Shown here piece after piece: positions 52,953 through 62,388 of a stretch of 64,000 nt of DNA (positions within the stretch are counted from its first letter, which is position 1; each line of letters opens with the position of its first letter). Both the position numbers and the translations under genes were made by a program. The notes under the pieces are model-generated. The model saw only the letters and a list, made by a program, of their open reading frames with translations. It made no database searches and was not told the origin of the DNA. Origin of the DNA: Roseovarius marisflavi (GTDB lineage Bacteria; Pseudomonadota; Alphaproteobacteria; Rhodobacterales; Rhodobacteraceae); NCBI RefSeq assembly GCF_900142625.1, contig NZ_FRBN01000011.1, positions 1-64,000 of the forward strand, in the 5' to 3' direction.

Positions 52953-52971
52953 TTGGGGGCAAAGCCCCCAA
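52953..52971. repeat. intergenic G-run hairpin of a type common in Rhodobacteraceae
   Basis: TTGGGGGC and GCCCCCAA pair around AAA, preceded by CCCAAATACTCTGGGG. Such 'CAAATACTC' plus G-run hairpins recur between genes in this family of bacteria (from general knowledge). A partial relative, CCTCAAATACTC, is at 60992-61003. Confidence 0.55.
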
Positions 52972-53045
52972 GGCCTGCGTGGCCTGAACGCAAAACACCC
53001 TGCCCGGCCCTCGGGCCGCTCCGCCTTTAAAAGCGTCAAAGACCG

Positions 53046-53885
53046 CTAGACTGAAATCCCGCGCCGCCCGGCCAGGTCGGTGAAATACTGCCAGGCCACA
53101 CGACCGGACCGCGATCCGCGTGTCGCCTGCCACTCGATTGCCTCGGCGCGCAGGGTGGCGTCGTCAATGTCGACGCCATGCGCGTCGCAATAGCCCCGGA
53201 TCATCGCAAGATACTGATCCTGATCACAGGCATGGAACCCAAGCCAAAGCCCAAAGCGATCCGAAAGCGATACCTTTTCCTCAACCGCCTCCGAGGGGTT
53301 GATGCCGGACGAGCGTTCATTCTCGATCATGTCGCGCGGCATCAGGTGGCGCCGGTTTGATGTGGCATAAAACACCACATTCTCCGGCCGCCCCTCGATC
53401 CCGCCGTCCAGAACCGCCTTGAGCGATTTGTAATGCTGGTCATCATGGCTGAACGACAAATCATCGCAAAACAGCACGAACCGCTCGCCACTCTCGCGCA
53501 ACAGCGACAGCAACCGGGTCACCGAGGGCAGATCCTCGCGCTGCAACTCGACAATTTTGAGGGACAGCCCCTGCCCCAGAACAGCGGCATGAACCGCCTT
53601 CACAAGGCTCGATTTCCCCATCCCGCGCGCGCCCCACAACAGCGCATTATTGGCCGGAAGGCCGCGCGCAAACTGAAGCGTATTCTCAAGCAAGGTGTCG
53701 CGAGCGCGGTTGATGCCGATTAAAAGCTGCATCTCGACCCGGCTGACCTTGGGCACCGCCTCAAGGCGATCGGGGCCTACATGCCACACAAAGGCATCGG
53801 CGCTTGCAAAATCGGGGGCCTGCATCGGCGCCGGGCTGATCCGTTCCAGCGCGGCGGCGATACGTTCCATCGGGTCGGTGGTCAT
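53046..53885 (-). CDS. DUF815 AAA-type ATPase
   Basis: 279 residues. Walker A is ALLWGARGMGKSSLVKAVHA, Walker B VLFCDDLSF, then NVVFYATSNRRHLMPRDMIE and VSLSDRFGLWLGFHACDQDQ; the last is the strongly conserved DUF815 block. The function is unknown; it is an ATPase of the AAA superfamily. It is the last gene of the Tat operon, starting right where tatC stops. Confidence 0.9.
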   Translation of the reverse strand: MTTDPMERIAAALERISPAPMQAPDFASADAFVWHVGPDRLEAVPKVSRVEMQLLIGINRARDTLLENTLQFARGLPANNALLWGARGMGKSSLVKAVHAAVLGQGLSLKIVELQREDLPSVTRLLSLLRESGERFVLFCDDLSFSHDDQHYKSLKAVLDGGIEGRPENVVFYATSNRRHLMPRDMIENERSSGINPSEAVEEKVSLSDRFGLWLGFHACDQDQYLAMIRGYCDAHGVDIDDATLRAEAIEWQATRGSRSGRVAWQYFTDLAGRRGISV

Positions 53886-54797
53886 TCAGCTTTTACCCTT
53901 GTCGTCCTCATCCCCGGCCATCTCGTCGGCCAGCGGATCATCAAGGTCAAAATCCTCGTCCTCGTTGTCATCCACCCAGAGGCCCTGAGCGCGCAACTCG
54001 GCTTCGCGCTTGCGCTCAACCCGCCCGACAAGCTGAATCGAAATCTCATAGAGCCCATAGACAACCACGAAGAGGATCACCTGCGTCACCACATCCGGCG
54101 GGGTCACAAGTGCGGCAAGGATAAGGATCGCGACCACGGCGTATTTGCGCACGCTGCGCAGGCCAACCGCACTGACAAGTCCGGCCTTGCCCATCAGGGT
54201 CAATAGCACCGGAAGCTGAAAGCACATGCCGAAAGCGACGATGAACTTGATCGTCAGGTTAAGATATTCCTGGGCAGACCCCTGAAACACGACCGAAAGC
54301 GGTGCGGCTCCCTTGACGCCCTCGACCGCTTCGCCTTCGCCGCCAAACTGTTGGAAACCCAGGAAAAAATCATAGGCCAGCGGCGTGACCACATAAAACG
54401 CGAAGGATGCCCCAAGGATGAACATGAAGGGCGAGGCCACCAGGAACGGCAAGAACGCGCCCTTCTCGGACTTGTAAAGACCGGGGGCCACGAAGCGCCA
54501 CATCTGGTTCGCGATATAAGGAAAGGCGAGCATGAAGCCACCCAGAAGCGAGACTTTGATGGCAACAAAGAAGCCCTCTTGCGGGCTGATGAAGATCAGG
54601 TCGCAGTCCTGGCCACGGTCGGCCAGCACCGAACAGAGCGGCTCGGTCAGAAAATTGAAGATTGGCGTCGCCATGGTAAAGCAGATCACCATGCCGATGA
54701 TGAAGGCCACGACCGAGTGAATAAGCCGCGTGCGCAGTTCCGCCAGATGTTCAATCAGCGGCGCGCTGCTTTCTTCCATATCGTTGCTGGCACTCAT
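53886..54797 (-). CDS. tatC: Sec-independent protein translocase TatC
   Basis: 303 residues, six transmembrane segments. PLIEHLAELRTRLIHSVVAF is the conserved N-terminal cytoplasmic segment with the glutamate that binds the twin-arginine motif; EGFFVAIKVSLLGGFMLAFP, VAFGMCFQLPVLLTLM and VVAILILAALVTPPDVVTQ are characteristic. A C-terminal acidic extension (DNEDEDFDLDDPLADEMAGD) is longer than in E. coli. ATGA overlap with tatB. Confidence 0.96.
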   Translation of the reverse strand: MSASNDMEESSAPLIEHLAELRTRLIHSVVAFIIGMVICFTMATPIFNFLTEPLCSVLADRGQDCDLIFISPQEGFFVAIKVSLLGGFMLAFPYIANQMWRFVAPGLYKSEKGAFLPFLVASPFMFILGASFAFYVVTPLAYDFFLGFQQFGGEGEAVEGVKGAAPLSVVFQGSAQEYLNLTIKFIVAFGMCFQLPVLLTLMGKAGLVSAVGLRSVRKYAVVAILILAALVTPPDVVTQVILFVVVYGLYEISIQLVGRVERKREAELRAQGLWVDDNEDEDFDLDDPLADEMAGDEDDKGKS

Positions 54798-55351
54798 GCC
54801 TTATCCCCGGCATTCTGTTTCGGGCTTGCCTTGGGTTTCGGCGCAGCCTTTGCTTTCGGCGCAGCCTTTGCTTTCGGCGCGGCTTTGGGCTTGGGCGCTG
54901 CGGCCTCTGCCTTTGCTTTCGGCGCGGCTTTGGGCTTGGGCGCTGCGGCCTCTGCCTTGGCAGTCTCGGCCTCGGCTTCGGCGGCCTTGCGGCTTGTGGC
55001 CATCTCGGCGGCCTTCTCGCGGATTTTCTCGGCCTGCGACTGACGCTCTTCACTCAACGGCGGTGTGACGCTCTCTTTAAGATCGCGGGTCATGCTGTCC
55101 GTGGACTTCTTGACCTCATCCATCGCGCTTTTCATCGGATTGGCCGCTTTGCGCAGCGTTTCCTTGATGTCATCCACCCCCGACCCTTCGGCCGCATCGT
55201 TCATGGCGTGACTGAATTCACGGGCCATGCCCTTGGCCTTGCCGATGAACTTGCCCACCGCACGGAACATTCCGGGCAGATCTTTGGGGCCCACGACGAT
55301 CAACGCCACGATGCCGATCAGCAGCAGCTCGGTCCAGCCCAGGTCGAACAT
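54794..55351 (-). CDS. tatB: Sec-independent protein translocase TatB
   Basis: 185 residues. MFDLGWTELLLIGIVALIVV, then GPKDLPGMFRAVGKF, gives the short membrane helix and the amphipathic helix with the conserved Gly-Pro hinge. The C-terminal half is a low-complexity run of K, A, P with a 45-base tandem repeat (54871-54957), encoding KAEAAAPKPKAAPKA-like units. TatB and TatC form the receptor of folded Tat substrates. Confidence 0.95.
   Translation of the reverse strand: MFDLGWTELLLIGIVALIVVGPKDLPGMFRAVGKFIGKAKGMAREFSHAMNDAAEGSGVDDIKETLRKAANPMKSAMDEVKKSTDSMTRDLKESVTPPLSEERQSQAEKIREKAAEMATSRKAAEAEAETAKAEAAAPKPKAAPKAKAEAAAPKPKAAPKAKAAPKAKAAPKPKASPKQNAGDKA
54871..54957 (-). repeat. 45-base tandem repeat in tatB
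   Basis: CTTTCGGCGCGGCTTTGGGC begins at 54871 and again at 54916; the two copies are nearly identical over their 45-base length (15 codons). It lies in the K/A/P-rich tail and its copy number could vary between strains without breaking the frame. Confidence 0.8.
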
Positions 55352-55358
55352 AGGAGGT

Positions 55359-55583
55359 TCAGACCTTGTCTTTTTCGTCGGTCGGCGTCACGTCGCGCGC
55401 CGTTTCGACCGATTCTTTGCTTTCGTCTTCAAGCTCTTTGGTGCCTTCAGAGACGCCTTTCTTGAAAGAGGTGATCCCCTTGCCAACTTCGCCCATCAGC
55501 GACGAAATCTTGCCGCGCCCGAAAAGCACAAGCACCACAACGGCGATCAAAAGAAGGCCGGGAAGGCCAATGTTGTTCAGCAT
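55359..55583 (-). CDS. tatA: Sec-independent protein translocase TatA
   Basis: 74 residues. A membrane helix [20 protein letters not shown] and the amphipathic helix [19 protein letters not shown], followed by an acidic, lysine-containing tail. The FGRGKI segment is the TatA hinge. TatA polymerises to form the transport pore. First gene of the operon tatA-tatB-tatC-DUF815. Confidence 0.95.
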   Translation of the reverse strand: MLNNIGLPGLLLIAVVVLVLFGRGKISSLMGEVGKGITSFKKGVSEGTKELEDESKESVETARDVTPTDEKDKV

Positions 55584-55831
55584 GTCTATCTCTCCCTGTC
55601 ACGGGGGCAAGATTTGCGCCCCCGGCAATATCACTGGTTTTATCTAGTCGTTCAAAGCGTCGGTTGGAAGCACCAAAGCGCCAAAACGCATGGAATTTTA
55701 AAATGACCGCTCAGGCAAAGCATAGCCATGCGCCACGTGCAACCGCCTGTTTCGCCAGAGGTCATAAGAATTCACCTTAAGCGCCGTGCGCTGCGACAGC
55801 TCACAACCCTCGCTCCTCCCCTCCTCTCGCC

Positions 55832-56959
55832 TTAGCCCTCGCCCTGCGCCTCGGCGCGCGATTTTCCGCTGACATTCATCGCAAGCGTCGCGGCCATGAA
55901 CTGATCCAGATCGCCATCCAGCACGCCCTTGGTGTCAGAGGTTTCAACGTTGGTGCGCAGATCCTTGACCATCTGGTAGGGCTGCAACACGTAAGAGCGG
56001 ATCTGGCTGCCCCAGCCGGCATCGCCCTTCGCGTCATGCGCGGCGTTGATGGCGGCGTTGCGACGATCAAGCTCCATCTGGTAGAGCCGCGATTTCAGCG
56101 CCTTCATGGCGATATCGCGGTTCTGGTGCTGGGATTTCTCTGAACTCGTCACCACGATGCCGGTGGGATGGTGGGTGATGCGCACCGCCGAGTCGGTGGT
56201 GTTCACGTGCTGACCGCCGGCGCCTGAACTGCGATAGGTATCAATCCGGATATCGGCGGGGTTCACCTCGATCTCGATATTGTCGTCAACCACCGGATAA
56301 ACCCAGACCGAGCAGAACGAGGTATGCCGCTTGGCAGCCGAATCAAACGGTGAAATCCGCACCAGGCGATGCACGCCGGATTCCGATTTCAGCCAGCCAT
56401 AGGCGTTATGCCCGCTGATCTTGTAGGCGGCCGATTTTATACCGGCCTCGTCACCCGGACTTTCGGACTGAAGCTCGACCGTATAGCCGCGCTTTTCCGC
56501 CCACCGCACATACATCCGCGCCAGCATCGAGGCCCAGTCACACGACTCTGTGCCCCCGGCCCCGGCGTTGATTTCAAGGAAGGTGTCATTGGCATCCGCC
56601 TCGCCATCCAGCAGCGCCTCAAGCTCTTTGGCGGCGGCGCGCTTGGCCAGCACCTTGAGCGCCGATTCGGCCTCGCTGATGACCTCGCTGTCATCTTCCA
56701 TTTCACCAAGCTCGATCAATCCGGTGTTATCGGCCAGCTCCTGCTTGATCTCGTCATGGGTCGCCAGGGCATCGACAAGCGCCTGACGCTCGCGCATCAG
56801 CTTTTGCGCCTTTGCCGGATCATCCCAAAGCGTCGGGTCCTCGACCCGCGCGTTGAATTCCTCGAGCCGGTGCCGGACGGTTTCCCAGCCCATCCGCTGG
56901 CGCAACAGCTCCAGCGACTTTTCGATCTCGGCTACGATGTTCTGGGTTTCTGCGCGCAT
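55832..56959 (-). CDS. prfB: peptide chain release factor 2
   Basis: 375 residues in one frame; the +1 programmed frameshift of many prfB genes is not used here. The tripeptide anticodon SPF is in [19 protein letters not shown], and the GGQ loop is [20 protein letters not shown]. It ends translation at UGA and UAA. The N-terminal domain starts [19 protein letters not shown]. It lies between the Tat operon and the penicillin-binding protein gene. Confidence 0.96.
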   Translation of the reverse strand: MRAETQNIVAEIEKSLELLRQRMGWETVRHRLEEFNARVEDPTLWDDPAKAQKLMRERQALVDALATHDEIKQELADNTGLIELGEMEDDSEVISEAESALKVLAKRAAAKELEALLDGEADANDTFLEINAGAGGTESCDWASMLARMYVRWAEKRGYTVELQSESPGDEAGIKSAAYKISGHNAYGWLKSESGVHRLVRISPFDSAAKRHTSFCSVWVYPVVDDNIEIEVNPADIRIDTYRSSGAGGQHVNTTDSAVRITHHPTGIVVTSSEKSQHQNRDIAMKALKSRLYQMELDRRNAAINAAHDAKGDAGWGSQIRSYVLQPYQMVKDLRTNVETSDTKGVLDGDLDQFMAATLAMNVSGKSRAEAQGEG

Positions 56960-57056
56960 TTGGGCTTCCTTGGCTGCTCAGGTGCGGGTGATAGCGCAGC
57001 GCGCCGGGCCGGGCAAGATCAGCCGCCCCTTTGCGCGCAGCAATCGCGCGATCGCG

Positions 57057-59609
57057 TCAATAAAGTCCGCCCGAACTCATCGAGCCAAAGCTGGCCTTGT
57101 CGCCGACCTTGGCCTTTTCCCCGGTCGAGGTGATCACCTCCTGCACGGATTCACGCGTGCCAGAGGTGAACAGCTCAAGGTCATTGCCCATGGCAAAACC
57201 GCCGTCGAACATGAGGCCAAAGACCGGCTCTTCGCCATCGCGGAAATATTCCGCGACCACATAATCGCCCAAGGCATCATCCGACAGGCGCGCGCCGGTA
57301 AAGCGGTCGATCTTGAGGAAATGCCCCCCCGGCGGCACCTGAAATGGCCCGCCGCCATATTTTTTGACCGCTTCGGTCATGAATTCCTGAAACACCGGTC
57401 CACAGAGCGACGACCCATAGGCCGACCGCCCAAGGCCGCGCGGCTGATCGTGACCGATATAACAGCCCGCTGCGATATTGCTGGTAAAGCCCACGAACCA
57501 CACGTCGCGCGCGTCATTGGTGGTTCCGGTCTTGCCCGCCACCGGCACCGGCAGATTGATCGCCCCAGAGGCGGTACCGCGATCCACCACGCCTTTCATC
57601 ATCGAGGTCAGCTGATAGGCGGTGATCGCATCCATCACCCGCTCGCGATCCGACACGATGCGCGGCCCGCGATTATCGGGTAGCGTCGGATCATTGCAAT
57701 CGACACAGTCACGCTCATCATGGCGATAGATCGTCTTGCCATAGCGGTCCTGAACCCGGTCAACCAGGGTCGGGCGCACCCGTTCGCCGCCATTGGCAAA
57801 CATCGCATAGGCCGCCACCATATTGTAAAGCGTGGTCTCTTCCGAGCCCAGAGAGTTGGCCAGAAACTGGCCCATATTCTCGTAGACGCCAAAGCGTTCG
57901 GCATAATCCGCAACCACATCCATGCCGACCTCTTGCGCAAGGCGGATGGTCATCAGGTTTCGTGATTGCTCAATTCCGGTGCGCATCGGGGTAGGGCCGT
58001 AAAACTTGTTCGAGGAATTGCGCGGCCGCCACAGGCCCTGAGGCGTGTCAATCTCGATCGGGGCGTCGATCACGATGGTGGCGGGTGTGTAACCGCTGTC
58101 CAGAGCGGCGGCATAGACGAAGGGCTTGAAGCTTGATCCCGGCTGGCGCATCGCCTGCGTGGCGCGGTTGAACACCGAGGCCTGATAGGAAAACCCGCCC
58201 TGCATCGCCAGCACGCGACCGGTGTTCACATCCATCGCCATAAAGCCGCCCTGCACCTCGGCCACCTGGCGCAGCGTCCAGCGGACAAACGCGCCGCTGT
58301 CGCCGTCGACCATCCGGCGCACATGCACCACATCGCCGCGCTTGAAGGTCTTTTTGAAATCCCCCGGCAGCCAGGCAATATCCTTGCGCGGCACAACCTG
58401 AGGTTCGGCCTCGGTCTCGGGCACGCCCTCGATCCCGATCCGCATTTCCTGGTCACTGGTCTCAAGCACAACCGCCGGATACCATTGTCCGTCCTGATCA
58501 ATGTCGCGCGCCACGGCGAGTGCACCAAGCGCCTCGCGCCAGCTCTCCTCGCTCGCAAGCGCCTCTTCCGGCAGGCTAAGACCGGTGCCGCGCCACTTCC
58601 CCTGACTGCGATCATAGCTTTCAAGCTGGCGCCGGAGCGCCTGCGCCGCGCGCACCTGCATCTCGGGGTCGATGGTGGCCCGCACACTCAGACCGCCGGT
58701 GAAAAACTCGCCTTCGCCAAAATCCTGGCTCAGCTGACGGCGGATTTCATCGGTAAAGTAATCGCGCGGCGGAAGGTCGCCCGAAAACGGCTCAAAATCG
58801 CCGTTCTGCACGCTGCGCAGCGGGGCGGCCACCTCGGTCTTGTAAGCCGCATCCGAGATATAGCCGTTCTCGGCCATCTCGCGCAGAACAAAATTGCGCC
58901 GCTGCACCAGGCGCTCTTTCTCGCGCACCGGATGGAAATCGCTCGGCGCCTTGGGCATCGCGGCAATCGTCGCCGCCTCATGGGGGGCCAATTGACCAAG
59001 GGTTTTGTTGAAATAGGTCTGCGCTGCCGCTGCGACGCCATAGCTGTTCTGACCAAGGTAAATCTCGTTGAGATAAAGCTCCAGGATCTTCTCCTTGCTC
59101 AGCGTTTCCTCGATCCGGGTGGCAAGGATGATCTCCTTGATCTTGCGCGCAAGTTGGCGGTCGCCCGACAAAAGGAAGTTCTTCATCACCTGCTGGGTGA
59201 TGGTCGATGCCCCGCGCACAGTGCGCCCGCGCGTGCGCACCGCCTCAACCAACGCCGCCGCAATCCCGCGCGCGTCATAGCCGCCGTGGGTGTAGAAATT
59301 CTTGTCTTCAGCGCTGATGAAGGCCTGTTTGACAAGGTCGGGGATATCCTCGGCCGGGGTGAACAGGCGGCGCTCGCGGGCGAACTCGTCAATGATGCGC
59401 CCCTCGCCCGAATAAATCCGGCTGATCGTCGGCGGGGTGTAATTGGCAAGCGATTCATGGCTCGGCAAATCCTTGCCGTAGATGTGGAAAATCGCGCCGA
59501 TGCTGAGCGCTATGACCATGATGGCAAGCGTCAGAAGGCTGAAAACCGTCCCGAAAAGGCTTAGAATCGCACGCAGCACCGTGGCCCCCGTATATTGGTT
59601 GCGCCCCAT
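57057..59609 (-). CDS. mrcA: class A penicillin-binding protein 1A (glycosyltransferase/transpeptidase)
   Basis: 850 residues from the ATG at 59609. A longer frame upstream encodes only implausible sequence. One membrane helix (ILSLFGTVFSLLTLAIMVIA) is followed by the glycosyltransferase domain: AFISAEDKNFYTHGGYDARG with its catalytic glutamate, GASTITQQVMKNFLLS, RKIKEIILATRIEETLSKEK and ILELYLNEIYLGQNSYGVAA. An OB-like insert comes next. In the transpeptidase domain the active serine is in QPGSSFKPFVYAAAL, then SRNLMTIRLAQE and VAGKTGTTNDARDVWFVGFT. It polymerises and crosslinks peptidoglycan in the periplasm. Confidence 0.96.
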   Translation of the reverse strand: MGRNQYTGATVLRAILSLFGTVFSLLTLAIMVIALSIGAIFHIYGKDLPSHESLANYTPPTISRIYSGEGRIIDEFARERRLFTPAEDIPDLVKQAFISAEDKNFYTHGGYDARGIAAALVEAVRTRGRTVRGASTITQQVMKNFLLSGDRQLARKIKEIILATRIEETLSKEKILELYLNEIYLGQNSYGVAAAAQTYFNKTLGQLAPHEAATIAAMPKAPSDFHPVREKERLVQRRNFVLREMAENGYISDAAYKTEVAAPLRSVQNGDFEPFSGDLPPRDYFTDEIRRQLSQDFGEGEFFTGGLSVRATIDPEMQVRAAQALRRQLESYDRSQGKWRGTGLSLPEEALASEESWREALGALAVARDIDQDGQWYPAVVLETSDQEMRIGIEGVPETEAEPQVVPRKDIAWLPGDFKKTFKRGDVVHVRRMVDGDSGAFVRWTLRQVAEVQGGFMAMDVNTGRVLAMQGGFSYQASVFNRATQAMRQPGSSFKPFVYAAALDSGYTPATIVIDAPIEIDTPQGLWRPRNSSNKFYGPTPMRTGIEQSRNLMTIRLAQEVGMDVVADYAERFGVYENMGQFLANSLGSEETTLYNMVAAYAMFANGGERVRPTLVDRVQDRYGKTIYRHDERDCVDCNDPTLPDNRGPRIVSDRERVMDAITAYQLTSMMKGVVDRGTASGAINLPVPVAGKTGTTNDARDVWFVGFTSNIAAGCYIGHDQPRGLGRSAYGSSLCGPVFQEFMTEAVKKYGGGPFQVPPGGHFLKIDRFTGARLSDDALGDYVVAEYFRDGEEPVFGLMFDGGFAMGNDLELFTSGTRESVQEVITSTGEKAKVGDKASFGSMSSGGLY

Positions 59610-59676
59610 ATAGGCACCCTGCGCGCGCGGGTCAAAAGGGAATACCCCTGCCCTTGCGCCAATTTTCGCTTGGGCC

Positions 59677-60903
59677 TCACTGCCGCACCAGTCCGGCGCG
59701 CGCCCCGTCTTCGCGCCGCCAGACCAGCATCGCATCGCGCAGCGCCCCCGCCATCCGCGCCCGCCAGGCCGGATCGCGCAGGTTCTCAAGGTCGCGCGCA
59801 CTGGACAAGAACCCAAGCTCGAGCAGAACCGAGGGAATATCCGGCGCTTTCAGCACCGAGAACCCCGCGTGTCGCTGCGGGCGCGACAAAAGCGGCAGGT
59901 CCTGCGCCTTCAGCGTGGCCAGCACCGCCTTGGCAAGACGCTCGGCGCGCGGCTGGGTTTCCTGCCGCGCAAGGTCAATCAGGATATCGGCCACCACGTC
60001 ATCCTTGCCGCTCAGATCGACACCGGCAAGGATATCGGCGCGGTTGTGACGCTCGGCCAAAGCAGCGCTCGCCTCGTCCGATGCGCTGTCCGAGAGCGTA
60101 TAAACCGACGCCCCGCGCGCCCGTGCGCCTGACAGGGCATCGGCGTGCAGCGACAAGAACACATCCGCCCGACCCTGATGGGCAAGCGCGACGCGCCGCT
60201 CAAGCGGCACGAATTCATCCGCATCACGCGTCAGAACCACGTCAAACCGCCCATCCCGCAAAAGCACCTCTTTCAGTTCCAGCGCGAATTGAAGCATCAG
60301 ATCCTTTTCGGTGACCTCGCCCACCTGCGCGCCGGGATCAATCCCGCCGTGCCCCGGATCAAGCACCACGAACAAAGGTCCCTCGCCGGGCACGCGCCGC
60401 TCTGGTGCCACAAGCGCGCCCTCGGGGTTCGGCAAATCCCAGCCCGGCAAATCCGGCGTGCCTGCTTTTGCGGCAAAGGCCCCGGCGTCGGCGGCCCCAA
60501 GAACCACACGCAAATCGCCCGCGCCAGTCACCCGGTCCACCACAAGCCCTGCGGATTCAAGAACATGCGGCCCCGCAAGATCGACCACCATGCGTGACCA
60601 GCCCGGCCTGATCTGACCAAGCCGCACGGCGGTGGCGCGCTCGGCATCGCCAAACTCCGCGCCGCTCAGCCCCTGCCAGTCGATTTCACGAAAATCCATC
60701 ACAAGCCGCGCCGGTTCATCCAGCGTGAACACCCGGTAGGGCACGCCCTGACTCAGCGCCAGGCGCAATTCCATACCCCTGCGCGTATCGGCAAGCCTGC
60801 TCGCCTCGGCATCAATCCGCGCCAGAGCGCTAAACCCCTGCTCCTGCGCGCGCAAGCCCGGCGCGATGCAGAGCATCGCCACAATCATAAGCCATTTCAT
60901 CAT
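59677..60903 (-). CDS. amiC: N-acetylmuramoyl-L-alanine amidase (AMIN plus Amidase_3)
   Basis: 408 residues from the ATG at 60903 (a GTG at 60915 is also possible). A signal peptide MMKWLMIVAMLCIAPGLRAQ exports it. An AMIN domain at about residues 45-140 (FTLDEPARLVMDFREIDW) binds peptidoglycan or the divisome. The Amidase_3 domain starts VVLDPGHGGIDPGAQVG with the zinc histidine, then TEKDLMLQFALELKEVLLR, FLSLHADALSGARARGASVY and the catalytic glutamate in LLELGFLSSARD. It cleaves the lactyl-peptide bond at cell separation. It is next to the penicillin-binding protein gene, 67 bases away. Confidence 0.92.
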   Translation of the reverse strand: MMKWLMIVAMLCIAPGLRAQEQGFSALARIDAEASRLADTRRGMELRLALSQGVPYRVFTLDEPARLVMDFREIDWQGLSGAEFGDAERATAVRLGQIRPGWSRMVVDLAGPHVLESAGLVVDRVTGAGDLRVVLGAADAGAFAAKAGTPDLPGWDLPNPEGALVAPERRVPGEGPLFVVLDPGHGGIDPGAQVGEVTEKDLMLQFALELKEVLLRDGRFDVVLTRDADEFVPLERRVALAHQGRADVFLSLHADALSGARARGASVYTLSDSASDEASAALAERHNRADILAGVDLSGKDDVVADILIDLARQETQPRAERLAKAVLATLKAQDLPLLSRPQRHAGFSVLKAPDIPSVLLELGFLSSARDLENLRDPAWRARMAGALRDAMLVWRREDGARAGLVRQ

Positions 60904-61035
60904 TGTTCTGCTCACCCGCCGGTCCCCGGTCTTTTATTGGCGGAGATCATACCAGAGCCGGGGCCGCAAAACAGCCCCGCTCTTTCATCTTTCCTCAAAT
61001 ACTCACCTGCGCCGTCCCTGCCCCGCGCGCACCGC

Positions 61036-62379
61036 TCAGGGACAGAATATATCGTTGAACAGCGCAAACAGCATCAGCGACAGCACAAGCGTCAGACCGA
61101 CGGTCATCATGATCCGAAGCGCCTTGTCACTGGGCGGACGCCCCGTGACCGCCTCATAGGCGTAAAACACCAGATGCCCACCGTCGAGCACCGGCACCGG
61201 GAACAGGTTCAAAAGCCCCACCGCCGTTGAAAGAACCGCGATGAACCAGATAAAGCTCTCTGGTCCCTGGCTTGCCATCGCCCCAGAGACCTGCGCAATC
61301 CCGATCGGGCCGGACATGTTACAACTGCTGATCGCGCCGGTGACCATGTGATAGAGCCCCGAGACCGAAGAGCGGATGATCTCGCCGGTCTGCACCACCG
61401 CATTGCCCACGGCCTCGACCGGGCCAAGGGTTTCGGTGGCCGGCTCAAAGGCCAGACCGCCGGCGATGCCGATCCGCCATTCGGTCTTGAAGCCGCCATC
61501 GGCTTGCGGTTCGTCCACCCGGCGCGGGGTGATCGCCACGTCAAACGCCGCGCCGTCCGGGCGCCAGAGTTGCAGATCAAGCTCCGCCCCGTTCGAGCTT
61601 TCGACAACCTCTTTCAACTCGCCAAAGGCTGCGACGGGCACGCCGTTTATCGCGGTGATCACATCGCCCGGCAGCATCGCCGAGGCATAGGCCGAGGATT
61701 GCGGCGCCAGCCCGCTGATCAGCGGCGGCATCAGGTGCGGGCCCTGCGCGGTGATGCGCCGACCGTCACGCTCGACCTCATAATCAAGCAGCGCGCGCGT
61801 CGGCAGCGCGTCGAGCAGATCGTCAAAGCCCTCGCCGAACTCGGGCATTTCGATGCCTTCGATCGCCAGGATCCGATCGCCCGGCTCAAGCGTCACCCCG
61901 ACCACCGGAAGCGGCTTGAGCGCGCCCACGGCGAAGGGCTCGGCGGTTTTGCCCTGGGTCATCATGATCGCCGCGAAGACGATGATCGACAGGATGAAAT
62001 TGAAGATCGGCCCCGCCGCCACGGTCGCCGTGCGCGCCCAGAGCGGTGCGCCGTGCATGGTCTGACGCAGGCGTTCGGGGGGCACGTTGGCCATCGCCTC
62101 GGCGTCCTTGCCGCTGGCGGCATCGGCGTCGCCAAGGAATTTCACAAAGCCGCCAAACGGCAGCGCCGCCAACTGCCAGCGGGTGCCGTGCTTGTCCATC
62201 CGCGAGAAAAGCACCGGGCCAAACCCCAGCGAGAACACCTCGGCCTTGATCCCGGACCATCGCCCGACGATGTAATGGCCATATTCATGCACCGCCACGA
62301 TCACCGAAAGACAGACGACAAAGGCCAGCAAGGTCATGAAAATATTGCCGAACTGCGGCAGGAGGGTCAGAATATCCAC
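61036..62379 (-). CDS. rseP: site-2 intramembrane zinc protease RseP
   Basis: 447 residues. The zinc motif VAVHEYGHYIVGRW lies in the first membrane helix, and PVPVLDGGHLVFYAYEAVTG (LDG) in a later one. Two PDZ domains lie between: the first near VEPGDRILAIEGIEMPEF, the second near LPGDVITAINGVPVAAFGEL. It cleaves membrane-anchored anti-sigma factors and signal peptides. It follows dxr by 9 bases. Often bamA follows rseP in this group; here it does not. Confidence 0.95.
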   Translation of the reverse strand: MDILTLLPQFGNIFMTLLAFVVCLSVIVAVHEYGHYIVGRWSGIKAEVFSLGFGPVLFSRMDKHGTRWQLAALPFGGFVKFLGDADAASGKDAEAMANVPPERLRQTMHGAPLWARTATVAAGPIFNFILSIIVFAAIMMTQGKTAEPFAVGALKPLPVVGVTLEPGDRILAIEGIEMPEFGEGFDDLLDALPTRALLDYEVERDGRRITAQGPHLMPPLISGLAPQSSAYASAMLPGDVITAINGVPVAAFGELKEVVESSNGAELDLQLWRPDGAAFDVAITPRRVDEPQADGGFKTEWRIGIAGGLAFEPATETLGPVEAVGNAVVQTGEIIRSSVSGLYHMVTGAISSCNMSGPIGIAQVSGAMASQGPESFIWFIAVLSTAVGLLNLFPVPVLDGGHLVFYAYEAVTGRPPSDKALRIMMTVGLTLVLSLMLFALFNDIFCP

Positions 62380-62388
62380 GCGTAATCC

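Noticed and set aside
54835..54960. Repeated bases in tatB taken at first as a CRISPR-like array
   Set aside because: The repeats are tandem without spacers and are coding K/A/P-rich sequence.
55832..56959. Programmed +1 frameshift expected in prfB
   Set aside because: The gene reads through in one frame with the normal N-terminus, so no frameshift is needed.
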